64,000 bases of DNA from Amorphophallus konjac (taxonomy: Eukaryota; Streptophyta; Magnoliopsida; Alismatales; Araceae): the NCBI GenBank assembly GCA_022559845.1, contig CM040126.1, positions 221,966,641 to 222,030,640 on the forward strand, in the 5' to 3' direction. The notes below the pieces were generated by a model that was not told the origin of the DNA, searched no databases, and saw nothing but the letters and a program-made list of their open reading frames with translations. Of the stretch, positions 43,822 to 56,324 are shown one piece after another (position 1 is the first letter of the stretch; each line of letters opens with the position of its first letter). The position numbers and the translations under genes are program-made.

Positions 43822-46800
43822 TGTGGGGATGGATTTTATTAGAATATTTTATTTGATATTTATTTGTTTTTTTTATTTTACTTGTTTATTTGGTTTATTA
43901 ATTAGGCGTGCCAATCACTGTCGTGACAATTTATTATGCGCTCATCTGACTGATCAGACAATTATGGGTGATCGTGTCGGGACCCAAAACCCGTCGTACC
44001 ATAAAGGCTACGACGTTAATTACGCCCCTCCGAAAGAGGGACAACCTTTGATTAATCGCCAAAATAAAGACCATGGGGTCCACATAATTAAAGATGTAAT
44101 TGCATGCAAGCACACAATAGGGTAGTACTTATTTATTAAATCGACTCCCGGTACGAGGCAGAGAACCTAGGTCCGAGGATCATCATCACGCATAGTGATA
44201 GCTTTCGGTCGGGCATAACCCGACTTTCCGCAAATCACCATTTAATATACCGGAGAATCGGATCATGCAAGCATGCAAGATAACAGTATTCAATATTATC
44301 GTTTATTATTTGTTTGATCGTTTATTTATAACTTCGAGAGAGATTTCGACAGCGCCATCCTGCTTCGAGGGGCATAAAGGCCTTCTTATTTTGAAGTTGT
44401 GCATAGCATTACGGTGCACACACATAGACCCATGAGGTGAGTCGAGTGTGACCGTATTCGGGCAAGCACATATTATTGGGGCAATGTATGCCGGGGTACG
44501 GTAAATTTACTGTTCAGGAACCGTAGGAACACGGTTGAAACCCGATCGAGACAAATCAAATTCAGTGAGTTATCGGCCCGTGACAAAGTCGTGCCTTGGC
44601 TAAAATGGGGTGAGTCCCAAGAACAAAGCACGAATTGTCGGAGCGTCATTAATATCTCATACCCGGGGTCTAGGGAAGGTGAGGGCTCCGGAGTAAGCAC
44701 AATCATGCTCATTATTCTTTATTTATTCTTGTTATTATTTTAGATGCATGATTGCCTTTGTTCTCATTTTATTTATGCCCTCCCCTTTTCATTACTCATT
44801 TATGATTTATTTATGATTTATTTATTTTATATCTTTTTATATTGGATGCATGCACCATCTTAATTTTTCTTTATTGATATTTGTTAGACAATTATTCATT
44901 TGTCCATTGTTTATTTATTTGTCACTTTTATTTTATTTGTTGTGATTTATGTGCCCATTATTTATTTATTGAGTATTTTTATTTCAATTATTTTTCATTT
45001 CTCCATTTTTTTGAATGAGAATGACTTGTTTATTTATTTATTTTTTTTTTGCATGGATATGCATATGTAGGATGGGGGAGGGAATGGATATGCATGTATT
45101 TGTATTATTTATTACATTATGATGAGGTGTGCTACAATATTTGCATAAAAACACTTTTTTATTTGGTTAACATGGACATGCATGTGTAACGTGGATTACG
45201 TATGTGCTAAACATAAGTGGGTTAGTGTATTAATTAGTGTTTGGTTTATGTTTACGTATGTGTCTAAAGGTGTATGCGTGTGTTTCTTTTGGTTGCGTTG
45301 TTTCTTCTTTTTTATGGGGGGAATGGGGTGGCGTCGATGAGCACCCAGCGAGGTGCCACCGACGGCGCACCCACTCGGCATGGTTTTTTTTATACATGAG
45401 GGGCTTTCATCTCGGTGTGCCTATCTCTTGGCGTGGTTTTGGTGCCGAGGGGTAATGGCGCCGAGGGGAGTCCCCGTCTACTCTCCTTTTATGTTTTGTT
45501 TAGTATTTTCTTTTATTTATTTACTTATTATTATTATTTTTATTCATTTCATTTATTCGTTTGTTTATTTCTCTTTTATTATTATTATTATGTATTTTAT
45601 TTGTTTATGTCTATTTATTATTATTATTTATTTTATTTTATTTTATTAACAGTTCGGCAGTTAATCTTTATGTCTCGCAAAAATCCGGCAGCATCTCCCC
45701 TGTACCCGGAGGGTTGATGGGGTATATAGGAAACCGTCCACGGAGAGCCGAGACGGAATCCGTAATAGAGATGGGCGTAGCCTGGGATCCAAAAGGATCG
45801 TAATCCGACGGGACGGTGTCCACTCATCGTGGTATTTGTTAATATCCCCCTCAAGAGGTCATGGGAGAACATGCATTGGCAGAATTCCATAGGCCAATGG
45901 GGCAGTAGAATGTAGGGGGGGTTAACCCCATTGATTTAGTTCCCAGGGGATTGAGTGAAAGATTGTTGCTTCTCTCCGGGGTGATAGGATTTCATGCTGA
46001 GTGGTTACAGGGCTCGGGGGCTCCAGAGGGCGTCGGCACGGTAGTGTCTGGCGCGGTTAGCTTTCGGCGCGATGGAGAACACAAAGGGGCCTCAACCTCA
46101 GCGCGATGGGTGGCATCTAGGAGGGTCTCGGCGCGCTGGAGGGTGAATGGCCAATCGGCACGAGCAGCACTCGGCGTGAAACTCGCGCAGGGGGAGGGTC
46201 GCGTCGGGAGGATCGCGCCAGGAGGGTGAATGGCCAATCAGCGCGAGCAGCACTCGGCGCGAAACTCGCGCCGGGAGAGGGTCGTGCCGGGAGTGTCGTG
46301 CCGGGAGGGTCGTGCCGGGAGGCCGTTAAGGGGTCGATAGAAGGTTTCTGAGGGTTTTGTGAGGCCGAGGGTTCTGGGGGTTTGGAGGGGTTTTGAGCTG
46401 ATGGTTTTAGAGGCTTTATCTGAGGATTTTAAGGGGTTCTATTCAAGGATTTTGAGGTACTTCGCCTAAGGCTTCGAGGGATTTTATTCAGGGGTTCTGA
46501 GATGGCCGGAAAGGGAAGAAATCACTCAGAGGGGAAGAGGACTGTCACTCTAAATCCTCACTGGGAGCCAGATCATCGATCGAATTCCATGAACTTTGAT
46601 TCGAACATATCCCTCTTTACCTCACGAATGAGAAGCCATGAGATGAACTGTCTCAAGCTCTCACCGTGATTATGAGGTTGAGAACACAGAGATGATGCAA
46701 CAGAAAACACTCAAATGATCTGAGGGATCTATCCACAACAGTTATGGAATGCAGTAGATTTCAGAGGGGCAGAGAGAGAGAAATAACTCCATAATCTCAT

Positions 46801-47723
46801 ATTTCATTTCATCGCATAGAACGCATACATTTTCAGTACAGAGGGGAAAATTAGACTACGAGAATCTAAATACTGATGATGTCCCCTTGACAATCGGGTT
46901 ACACTGGCATTTGATACTATCAGAAGAACGGCGTTCGGAAGCAGACCAAACAAAAGAAAACATATTCAAATAAAAGACGGAGAAGGGAAAATATAGCCCC
47001 TTAGGGCATTTGACAGACGACCCCACCTTGAATCCTCTTCCCCGGGCTTCTGCAGCTCTCTTTCTCTCTTCAGATCTCTTCAGCGGGCGCTCAGACCTTC
47101 TCTTCCCTCTTTTCCTTTCTCTTCGATTGGCTTCTCGATTCCTCTCTCTCTCCTTTCTTGTGCTCGAAGCAAGGTTTTATAATGGGGTGAAGCACTGCTT
47201 CCATCGGCGCCCAGAGGAACCGGCGCGGCAGTTGGTGTTTGCGTGCCGATTGCGTTCCCACACCGGTTTCATTTCGTGCAGGTCTCACTTCGTGTCGGTT
47301 GACCTCCGTGCCGGTTTAGTGGCATGTCGGTTTCATTTCTGTGCCGGTTCCCTACCTCATCAACTCATTTCTTAGCATCCTTTGGCCCACTTTGTTTGTT
47401 TAGGCCCATTTGTGCTCATTTCTTCTTTTGTGAGGGTTGACCCATCGGCTGACTTGCCTTGCTATCTGAGCTTTCATCTTGTTCGTTCGGGGATGGTCCT
47501 GAGCCTTTTTTGAGCTATTGAGTCTTGTTTCAGCGGCTGTCCATTGGAGCCGGGCGTCTTTTCTTTTCTTCTCTTTTTATTTTATTCTTCATCTTTGTTC
47601 GGCTTCTGCCACTCCTTTCCTTCTTTCCTTTTCTTATCGACATAGGGGTACTTCGGCCAGGGCTCCATACTTGCAAAAGCAAAAAAAGTTTAAGAAATGT
47701 CAGAAATATTTTCAGTGTCAACA
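43822..47723 (-). repeat. E3 3' LTR (3.9 kb)
   Basis: On the sense strand it begins TGTTGACACTG (at 47723) after a purine tract and ends ATCCCCACA (at 43822). The part 43822-46008 matches 61813-64000 closely, with scattered changes. It contains AT-rich stretches (44700-45180 and 45480-45660) and a GC-rich stretch at 46000-46330 with a direct repeat of about 82 bp (near 46145 and 46227). Open frames here are low-complexity and not recognised as genes. Confidence 0.85.
47175..47181 (-). promoter_or_regulatory. E3 LTR TATA box
   Basis: Reads TATAAAA on the sense strand, about 545 bp from the LTR start and followed by a GA-rich leader. This is the expected place for a promoter. The matching site in the 5' LTR lies outside the window. 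Confidence 0.6.
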
Positions 47724-47739
47724 AATGCTCCCCACCCGT
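47724..47739 (-). other. E3 polypurine tract
   Basis: Reads ACGGGTGGGGAGCATT on the sense strand, directly before the LTR start TGTTGACACTG. Confidence 0.8.
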
Positions 47740-47801
47740 AGGTGGCGCGAATGAGGGACGAGTGAGCGGGACCTGCAGGTGCAGCCCTATCTGAGAACGT
47801 G

Positions 47802-47838
<37 letters not shown>

Positions 47839-48219
47839 TATTTATTCATGCAAGCATGCAGACACCCATTGATCGCACGCATAAACTAGATGTATATAGA
47901 ATAGCTCCCCTATATTAGGGATAGGATAAGAACAGCGTCCATGATTCACAGACAGAGTGCGGCTCACGAAGCATAGCTAAGAGAGATGTGCATACGTAAA
48001 GAGGACGTCGCATAGAACATATGCATAGCATAAACCACGATCCACACCCAGGACTATTCCTCCATAGTGTGAAAGTGCAATCATATGAGTAGTGAACCCT
48101 AGATATAGGGACGTGCAGAAGTTCTAAGTAACACTGGAGGATTACTTCATCGCCTACACATACGTTCAGGACTCTAGATTTTCGGTAGCTTCGCATAACC
48201 CCCTCATTTATTCTTAATC
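47740..48219 (-). other. E3 3' UTR end, unique sequence with (ATT)n microsatellite
   Basis: An (ATT)n run occupies about 47804-47848. The rest shows no gene and no repeated unit. Confidence 0.6.
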
Positions 48220-48560
48220 TTTAGACTTCACCGTTTGGCGCGAGTCTCCTCATATGTCTCAATGGGGATTCTCGGTTACTAGGATTCATCCTTCATAGCG
48301 ATTTTATTACGGACTTCACCGTTCGGCGCGAGTTTCCTCATGTGTCTCAATAGGGATTCCGGCTACTAGGATTCATCCTTCATAGCAATTTTATTACGGA
48401 CTTCACCGTTCGGCGCGAGTTTCCTCATGTGTCTCAATGGGGATTCCCGGCTACTAGGATTCATCCTTCGTAGCAATTTTATTACGGACTTCACCATTCA
48501 GCGCGAGTTTCCTCATGTGTCTCAATGGGGATTCCCGGCTACTAGGATTCATCCTCATTC
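48220..48560 (-). repeat. 88-bp tandem repeat, 4 units (E3 3' UTR)
   Basis: CTTCACC plus a GGCGCGAG-like element recurs at 48226, 48314, 48401 and 48489 (period 87-88 bp), each followed by TCATGTGTCTCAATGGGGATT. The units are close to identical, so the array is recent or homogenised. The sequence from 48561 to 49128 has no gene; 48957-49095 is a T/C-rich tract. Confidence 0.88.
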
Positions 48561-49128
48561 TCATCAATTTTTTTTCCTTCTTTTTTCATATTTTTTTTAA
48601 GGGGACATGCGACTCTTTCCTCACGATTACCCTTCACATGAGCGTAGAGATTTAAGCTTCCATGAAGTGTTAAAAAGAATTTACGACGTCCCTATAGCTA
48701 AGGGCCGTTACTCATATTGCGCGTAAGGTGTGGGAGTTTCGTCGAGGATGTATCTTGCGAATTGTGCTAGCAACATAGCTACGTCTCTTCCCCTTGATGT
48801 ATGCACTCACCGACAATCGACTTTTCATCCTTTAGCGTATGTCGTGACGCACACATGTTTGGAATCGGGCAACTTTATTTAGGAAGGGAATGTGGTCTTA
48901 GAAATTTGAAGGAAGGTGTGTTAATAAGACACTACAGGCAAACATGCAAATCATATCATTTTTCTCTCTTTTTTGTCTCTCTTTTTTTGTTTTCTCTTTC
49001 TTTTCCTCTTTTTTCTTCTTCTTTTTCTTTCTATCTCTATTTTTTTCTCTTTCCCTTTTTTCTCTTTCTCCTTTTTTTTCTTTTGTTTGTTTTAAGGGCT
49101 TAATAAGTACACCCGCAAGACGGCCGTC

Positions 49129-50420
49129 TTAAAAGTGGATGGTTGACGCCATAGTGATGGGAAGAAGCATTATATGCTGTGGTAAATCCCTAGAGGGATC
49201 AAAGATTGGTGTAAAACCAAAGGGGGGCTTTTGTTCATTGGTTCGGACAGCAGTTCCGAGCCAACGGCATGGTGATGGTTGGCTTGACTGAAGGTCATGA
49301 AGTCGAATAACTTGGCTTAGATGTATGGTCATGACGCCAAGGCAGAATTTTGAACGGCTTAGGAGGAGAGCCATGACGCCGTAAAGTTTGGCTTAGACAG
49401 AAGGCCATGACGCCAAGGTAAGATTTTTAAATGGATTAGACGAATTGCCATGATGCCGTACAGCTTGGCTTAGGCGAGAAGCCATGACGCCAAGACAGAA
49501 TTTTTAAATGGCTTAGGTGAATTGCCATGATGCCGTACAGCTTGGCTTAGGCGAGAGGCCATGATGTCAAGGTAGAATTTTAAAAACGGCTTAGGCGAAT
49601 TGCCATGATGCCGTACAGCTTGGCTTAGGCGAGAGGCCATGATGCCAAGGTAGAATTTTAAACGGCTTAGGCGAATTGTCATGACGCCGTACAGCTTGGC
49701 TTAGGTGAAAGGCCATGACGCCAAGACAAAATTTTTAAACGGCTTAGGCGAATTACCATGATGCCGTACAGCTTGGCTTAGGCGGAAGGCCATGATGCCA
49801 AGACAGAACTTTTTAAACGGCTTAGGCGGATTGCCATGACGCCGTATAGCTTGGCTTAGGCGAGATGCCATGACGCCAAGGTAGAATTTTAAATGGCTTA
49901 GGTGAATTGCCATGACGCCGTACAGCTTGGCTTAGGCGAAAGGCCATGACGCCAAGACAGAAATTGTAAACGGCTTAGGCGAATTGTCATGACGCCGTAC
50001 AGCTTGGCTTAGGCGAAAGGCCATGACGCCAAGGTAGAATTTTAAACGGCTTAGGCGAATTGCCATGACGCTGTACAGCTTGGCTTAGGTGGAAAGTCAT
50101 GACGCCAAGATAGAACTTTTTAAACGGCTTAGGCGGATTGCCATGACGCCGTATAGCTTGACTTAGGTGGAAGGCCATGACGCCAAGATAGAACTCTTTA
50201 AACGGCTTAGGCAGATTACCATGACGCCGTATAGCTTGGCTTCGGCGAGAGGCCATGACGCTAAGGTAGAATTTTAAATGGCTTAGGCGAAATGCCATGA
50301 CGCCGTACAGCTTGGCTTAGGCGGAAGGCCATGACGCCAAGACAGAAATTTTAAACGGCTTAGGCGAATTACCATGACGCCGTACAACTTGACCTAGACA
50401 TAATGTCATGATGCCAAGGG
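49129..50420 (-). repeat. Array A1: 76-78 bp tandem repeat, about 15 units
   Basis: The landmark CAGCTTGGCTTAGG falls at 49461, 49538, 49616, 49692, 49769, 49847, 49923, 50000, 50076, 50154, 50232 and 50308. Each unit is itself two diverged halves of about 38 bp, both containing a GGCTTAGGCG...GCCATGACGCC pattern. TTGGC and GCCAA at the ends of the half unit are complementary. Open frames on the - strand are repeat by-products. Confidence 0.92.
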
Positions 50421-50439
50421 TACAAGGCTCTTTTATTGT

Positions 50440-51750
50440 CTGGTCGAATAAAAAGGTTCGAAACAAATGTCAAGGGGTCTTTTTGTTAAGGGGTCGGACG
50501 GAAGGTCCGAACCAAAAGTGAAAAGGTCTTTTTATTGACTGACTGGATGAAATATCCGAACCAGAGGTAGAAGGGTCTTTTTGTTGACTAACTGGACGAA
50601 AGGTCCGAGCCAGAGGTAGAAGGGTCTTTTTGTTGTATGGTCGGACGGAAGGTCTGAACCAGAGGTAGAAGGGTCTTTTTGTTGAATGACTGAACGAAAG
50701 GTCCGAGCCAGAGGTAGAAGGGTCTTTTTGTTGTATGGTCGGACGGAAGGTCCGGGCCAAAGGTGAAAGGTTTTTTTTGTTGACTGACTAGACGAAAGGT
50801 CCGAGCCAGAGGTAGAAGGGTCTTTTTGTTGTATGGCCGGATGGAAGGTCCGAGCCAAAGGTGAAAGTTTTTTTTTGTTGACTGGCTAGACGAAAGGTCC
50901 GAGCCAGAGGTAGAAGGGTCTTTTTGTTGTATGGTCGGATGGAAGGTCCGAGCCAAAGGTGAAAGTTTTTTTTTTGTTGACTGGCTAGACAAAAGGTTCG
51001 AGCCAGAGGTAGAAGGGTCTTTTTGTTGTATGATCGGACGGAAGGTTCGGGCCAAAGGTGAAAGGTTTTTTTTTTTTGTTGGCTGGCTAGACGAAAGGTC
51101 CAAGCCAGAGGTAGAAGGGTCTTTTTGTTATATGGTCGGATGAAAGGTCCGAGCCAAAGGTGAAAGTTTTTTTTTTTGTTGACTGGCTAGACGAAAGGTC
51201 CGAGCCAGAGGTAGAAGGGTCTTTTTGTTGTATGGTCGGACGGAAGGTCCAGGCCAAAGGTGAAAGTTTTTTTTTTGTTGACTGGCTAGACGAAAGGTCC
51301 GAGCCAGAGGTAGAAGGGTCTTTTTGTTGTATGGTCAGATGGAAGGTCCGAGCCAAATGTGAAAGTTTTTTTTGTTGACTGGCTAGACAAAAGGTCCGAG
51401 TTAGAGGTAGAAGGGTCTTTTTATTGTATGGTCGGACGGAAGGTCCGGGCCAAAGGTGAAAGTTTTTTTGTTGACTGGATAGACGAAAGGTCCGAGCCAG
51501 AGGTAGAAGGGTCTTTTTGTTGTATGGTCGGACGGAAGGTCCGGGCCAAAGGTGAAAGTTTTTTTGTTGACTGGCTAGACGAAAGGTCCGAGCCAGAGGT
51601 AGAAGGGTCTTTTTGTTGTATGGTCGGACAGAAGGTCCGGGCCAAAGGTGAAAGTTTTTTTTTGTTGACTGGCTAGACGAAAGGTCTGACCCAGAGGTAG
51701 AAGGGTCTTTTTGTTGTATGGTCGGATGGAAGGTCCGAGCCAAATGTGAA
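50440..51750 (-). repeat. Array A2: about 98-106 bp tandem repeat, about 12 units
   Basis: GTAGAAGGGTCTTTTTG recurs with a main period of 98 bp (50616, 50714, 50812, 50910 and on). Each unit has two halves of about 49 bp ending GGTCCGAGCCA(G/A)AGGT. Runs of T of variable length shift the phase between units. The element's sense strand is open for up to 289 codons here because the unit lacks stops, but the peptide is repetitive (ARTF, QQKDPSTSGSDL) and unlike any known family. Confidence 0.9.
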
Positions 51751-51754
51751 ATAT

Positions 51755-52700
51755 GGACGTTGACCCAACGGGATGTCGGAGTCAACAAACCTTGCTTAGA
51801 TGGTATGTCTAAGACACGGGCAGACATAAAACACCATTGTCGTCTCGAAGTCATGTCGAAAATGACCAGCCTGGGAGAGACACAGGGTCTGGGCCAGGGT
51901 AGAAAACGGTTGTTGACTTGACAGACTGTCAAAGTCAACCAAGTTGGCGACGACATGGGGTCTAAGTCAAGGAAGGAATATAGGATATAAATGTTGACCC
52001 GACGTCATGTCGAGGCCAACGAACTTGGCAGAGGCGTGAGGCCTTAGCCAAGGGCAGAATATAAGATAAGTGTTGACTCGACGTCTTGTCGAAGCCGACG
52101 AACTTGGCAGAGGCGTGAGGCTTGAGCCAAGGGTAGAATATAGGATAAGTGTTGACTCGACGTTCTGTCGAAGTCAACGAACCTGGCAGAGGCGTGAGGC
52201 CTTAGCCAAGAGTAGAATATAGGATAAGTGTTGACTCGACGTCCTGTCGAAGCCAACGAACTTGACAGAGGCGTGAGGCCTAAGTCAAGAGCAGAATGTA
52301 AGATAGGTGTTGACTCGACGTCCTGTCGAAGCCAACGAACTTGGCAGAGGCGTGAAGCCTAAGCCAAGGGTAATATAGGGTGTGGATGTTGACCCGACGT
52401 CATGTCAAAGTCAATGGGCCCTGCCCCGACAGAAGGTCTGGGGTGAGCGTAGACTAAATTATAGATGGATGAGAGGCCCAGACCCGGGGCTAAATGTTGG
52501 TGTCAACCCGATGAAATGTCGTAGTCAACGAACCTTGCCCAGACAGAAAGCCTGAAACAAGGGTAGAATGTGTAGACAAGGGTGTCAACCCGACGTCATG
52601 TCGAAGCTGACTAGCTTGGCAAAGACATGAGGTCTAAACCAGGATATAATATGGACGTTGACCCGTGGAGAGGTCGGGGTCAACAAACCTTGCCCAGACA
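51755..52700 (-). repeat. Array A3: about 79 bp tandem repeat
   Basis: GTTGACTCGACGT recurs at 52072, 52151, 52230 and 52309, with diverged units on both sides. The unit includes TTGGCAGAGGCGTGAGGC and AAGCCAAGGGTAGAATA, which pair as imperfect arms. Confidence 0.88.
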
Positions 52701-52734
52701 AAAGGTCTGAGACAAAGTGAAGAGGTCTTCTTGT

Positions 52735-53060
52735 TAGCTTATTTGTTTGTATTGATTGAATTTGTTGAATTTGTTGAGTCCATCGAATTTGTTAAGTTTA
52801 CTGGGTTTATTAGATTTATTGGTTTTATTGAACTTGTTGGGTTTATTGAGTTCGTTGGTTTAGTTCGTTGAGTTTATTGGGTTTGTTGAACATTTTGTCA
52901 ATTCCATTGAGTTTATTGAGTTTATTAGGTTTATTGAGTTCATTGATTAATTAGGTTGATTAATTTTGCCTGATTTATTGGGTTTATTGAGTTTGCTAAA
53001 TCTGTTAAATTTATTGGTTTTGTTGAATTTGTTGAGTTTGTTGATTCATTAAGTTTATTT
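52735..53060 (-). repeat. Short GTTTATTGG/GAATTTGTTGA repeat tract
   Basis: A low-complexity tract of 9-12 bp T/G-rich units such as TTTATTGGG and TTTGTTGAG. No coding meaning. Confidence 0.7.
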
Positions 53061-53264
53061 ATTTTAAGTCATCATCTTCATTTCTTCATATTTTTTTTGT
53101 CTATTTCTTTCTTCTTTTTTTTGTTTTTTTTTGTTGTGTTTTCTTTTTGTTCTATTTTTTGGTCTCCCTGGCACAGACTCGTTTGCGGTGCGGGACATTT
53201 GATTTGGTGGGATTATTGATGAATTTGATTGCTTATTGTACCTGTGGTACTAGGGTTAATTTTA

Positions 53265-53800
53265 GAGTTTGGCAAGGGCGGAGTGCCTCAGGCCAAGGGG
53301 CAAGAATTTTATGAACTCGGCCCAGTGAGACAAAAGAGTAATTTTTTAGAGCTCAACACGGGCGGAGTGCCTCAGGTCAAGGAAAAATATTTTATGAACC
53401 TAGCCCGGTAGGATGAAGGGTAATTTTAAGGCTCGGCACAAGCGGAGTGCCTCATGCCAAGGAAAAGGATTTTATGGACCCAGTCCGGTGGGATAGAGGA
53501 TAATTTTTAGCTTGGCTAGGGCGGAGTGCCTCAGGCCAATGAGAAAGGCTTTATAGACATAGCCTGGCGGGACAAAGGGTAATTTTCAGAGCTCAACAAG
53601 GGCGGGGTGCCTATGCCGAAGAAGATATTTTATAGACCCGGACCGGTGGGACAAAGGGTAATTTTTAGCTTGGCTAGGGTGGAGTGCCTCAGGCCAATGA
53701 GAAAGGCTTTATGGACATAGCCTGGCAGGACATGGGGTAAACGTCTTGGGCCCGGCAAGGGCGGACATCTCATGCCAGGGAAAAGGGAGATTTACGAGCC
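53265..53800 (-). repeat. Array A4: about 80 bp tandem repeat, 6-7 units
   Basis: GGCGGAGTGCCTCAGGCC recurs near 53277, 53362, 53442, 53521, 53602 and 53679, each followed by an AAG...ATTTTATG segment. The core resembles that of arrays A1-A3. From 53801 to 54416 there is no gene, only a unique stretch with short T-rich runs (including 54300-54370). Confidence 0.85.
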
Positions 53801-54416
53801 CACATTGGGCAGGAAATCCGAAACAGCAGCGGTGTGAGAGCCCAAGGGTAGAGGGTCAATTTCGGTTGGACAGCTGGGGAATGTCCCTGTAGGATGGGAA
53901 GATGGAAAGGTGCCATGCATCCCAGTGGGCCATTTCATGTTGATAGCGGCACTGATGAAGTCCTTCCGGTCTCCATAAATGGGATGGTCATTTTATTCTC
54001 CCTAAGCACTCATCATGTAATGCTGTCGGGGATCCTATTGCTTAGAGAGTGGGAAGGCCATACTTGCCTTAGGATTTTTTTTCTTTTTTTTTAGCTGCCA
54101 ACTTGGGTGGACCTAACAATGAAATGTATCTTTTTCTTTCCCCTTTCTTTTTGAACTGACCAAGGCGGGGTGTAGGAGAGCGCTCACCTCCTCAGGGAAG
54201 GGATGAGTAGTTTGCTCCACCACACAAATCCCACGATGGTAGCTTTATCTGGTACAGACCCGGATATAAGGGGAGTGTCCATTCCCTCAGCTGATAGGGC
54301 CATTCGTATTTTTTCCCATTCTTTAGTCTTCTTTTTCATCTTCTTCTTCTTCTTCTTTTCTTTTTTTTTGTAAATATCTATAATCAAGCATGCGGGATGA
54401 TGCTTAGATGTTGGCT

Positions 54417-56318
54417 TTAGCCAAATTTGTTAGGGACAGTTGAGGCAGTGATGTCGTGCGGGGCTGCTTGCCTGAAGACAGACATTTGATGTAGACGTGG
54501 CAAATCCACCTGGTATTCGCCCATTTGTAATTCACCTTTCTTGATTAGGCCTTCGATGATGTCCTTGAACACGTAGCAATCCTTGATAGGATGTCCCACT
54601 ACTTGGTGGTCAGGACAGAAGCGTGGATTATCTTTTCTTGTGGAGTTGTCTGGTCTCTTCGACTCCGGAAGCACCACTTTGCCGCATTCTAGGGCCCACT
54701 CAAAGAGAGTCGAAGTCTTATCTTTTGGGAATGAATAGGGCTTTATCATTTTACCCCTTAATGAGGACCCTTGTGTTTCCGTCTTGGCGGAAGTAAGGTT
54801 AGTTGCCTCTTTTGTTTTCTTCTTTTGCTATTCGAAAGCTTTAATATTTGAGGTGTAACCTTCCTCTTGTGCTGGTTGTTTGCTGGCTGGCTTATTCTTT
54901 TGACCCGAGCTTGTGGAGGCTGGGCAAAGCCTTGCAAAGACTGCTTCAGCTTCTGCTGCGATGTCACTTAGATATTCAAAGGTTGTGACTTCAGAGTCAA
55001 TGACCCATCGCAGAATTTCCATCTTCAGATTCTCTTTGCAGATTTGGACGGACTCCTTGTAACTTGGTGGGTGCCTACATCTTTCACGAAGGCTCCTCCA
55101 TCTGCTTATGTAGTCCCTGACGGACTCATTATCTTTTTGTTTGGCTGCTTGTAATTCGGCTTCAGTGACTTCTTCTTCAGCTGTCTTTGTATTCATTGTT
55201 CGTTCCGCCTTTCGCTTGTCCATTGTGACTAGACTTGCTGATCTCGGGTGTACGGCAGTTGGCTGCATATGCGGCCTCATCGACCTCATTGCCAGAGATG
55301 CTTTAGTTGCCCCCTGACTTACCCAGAGGACTGTGGGTTGGAATGGCTGAGGGAGGATGCCCCCTGAATGATCATGTACTATTCGGGGCATTGTTGGCCA
55401 CGTTGAAGCTTCTGGTGAGCTAGCACTATCTTGGGATGTCTCATATAGATGTCTTGTCAATTGTGACGTATATGGATTTATGTTCATTTCATTCAGCTAC
55501 TTTTGTAGCATTTCAATCTCCTGTTGCTTCTGGTGTAGTAGTGCCATTATGACAGGGTCTTGTAAGAAGGGATCGGGAGTGCTACTGCCTTTCGCCTCCG
55601 GTTTGCCTGAGATAAATGGCTTCCTGTCATTATTGCCATCTACAACAAACTCCTTTGAGATGAACTCCTTGTGTTTTACGATTTCAGGTGGTGGAGGAAT
55701 ATGACATTGAGCCTTCTTATTAGCTGGTGAGTGTTGCTTTGGCATTTTCCCAGACCTGGTAGATGGGTGAGAGGCGGAAGCTTTAGCTGGAGTTGGTTCC
55801 TTTGGCACAAAACAAATTTCTTCATCTTCTTCATTAGCAGTTTGTGCCCTGTTGGAAGATGCTGACAATGTGTTGCAGAAGAAAACAAGATTCCTCCTTT
55901 TAGCCTTTGCACTCTTCTTTTTATTTCCTTTCATGGTCGGCACCTGCCCCCACAGTGGGCTATTTGATGCATTCAGCTTTTCTACTTTTTCTTCAGTTCT
56001 TTTTGTTAACCGGCGAGACTCATTGCATCCTCGAGGGGCATGCTTTTTGAGCTGCATAGGCTGGTTCTTTGGCTGCTCATGGTTATCAGGCCCATTTGTA
56101 ATGGCTTGCAGCCATTCCATGGCTGAGTTGGCTTCTTCATATGCCCACGATGGGGTTTGTTTCTTCTTACTGTCCGTTAGCCTTTTAATGATTGCTGGTG
56201 GGGTTGTTTGATGGCAGATAGCAACTGTAGGTGGCGGAGTGGGACGGGCCATGACTCCATAAACCCGGACCTCTGGAGGAAAGCGAGGTGCCAGTCTTGT
56301 TTTCCTCATTGTTGGCAT
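54417..56318 (-). pseudogene. E3 gag-B (second gag module)
   Basis: Sense order: a Lys-rich N-terminal region (from 56318, ending with the helix-like MALLHQKQQEIEMLQK near 55500 and a stop near 55495), then the gag core at 55487-54828 (EAELQAAKQKDNESVRDYISRWRSL), and a C-terminal part at 54749-54417 with CPDHQVVGHPIKDC, a C-x2-H-x4-H-x4-C zinc knuckle variant. At least two stops or shifts break it. It begins a few bases after the stop of gag-A. Beyond it the sequence turns directly into tandem repeats instead of protease. Confidence 0.82.
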
Positions 56319-56324
56319 TGTTTG

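Noticed and set aside
43822..46200. Reading E3 as a + strand element with a 2.2-2.4 kb LTR
   Set aside because: Primer site, leader ORF, gag and polypurine tract all read on the - strand, and the LTR end at 47723 fits TGTTGACA...CCCCACA.
48957..49103. Phe/Ser-rich hydrophobic open frame as a small membrane protein
   Set aside because: Produced by a T/C-rich tract in the E3 3' UTR.
49129..52400. CRISPR-like array
   Set aside because: Units are whole tandem repeats without unique spacers, in a plant retrotransposon 3' UTR.
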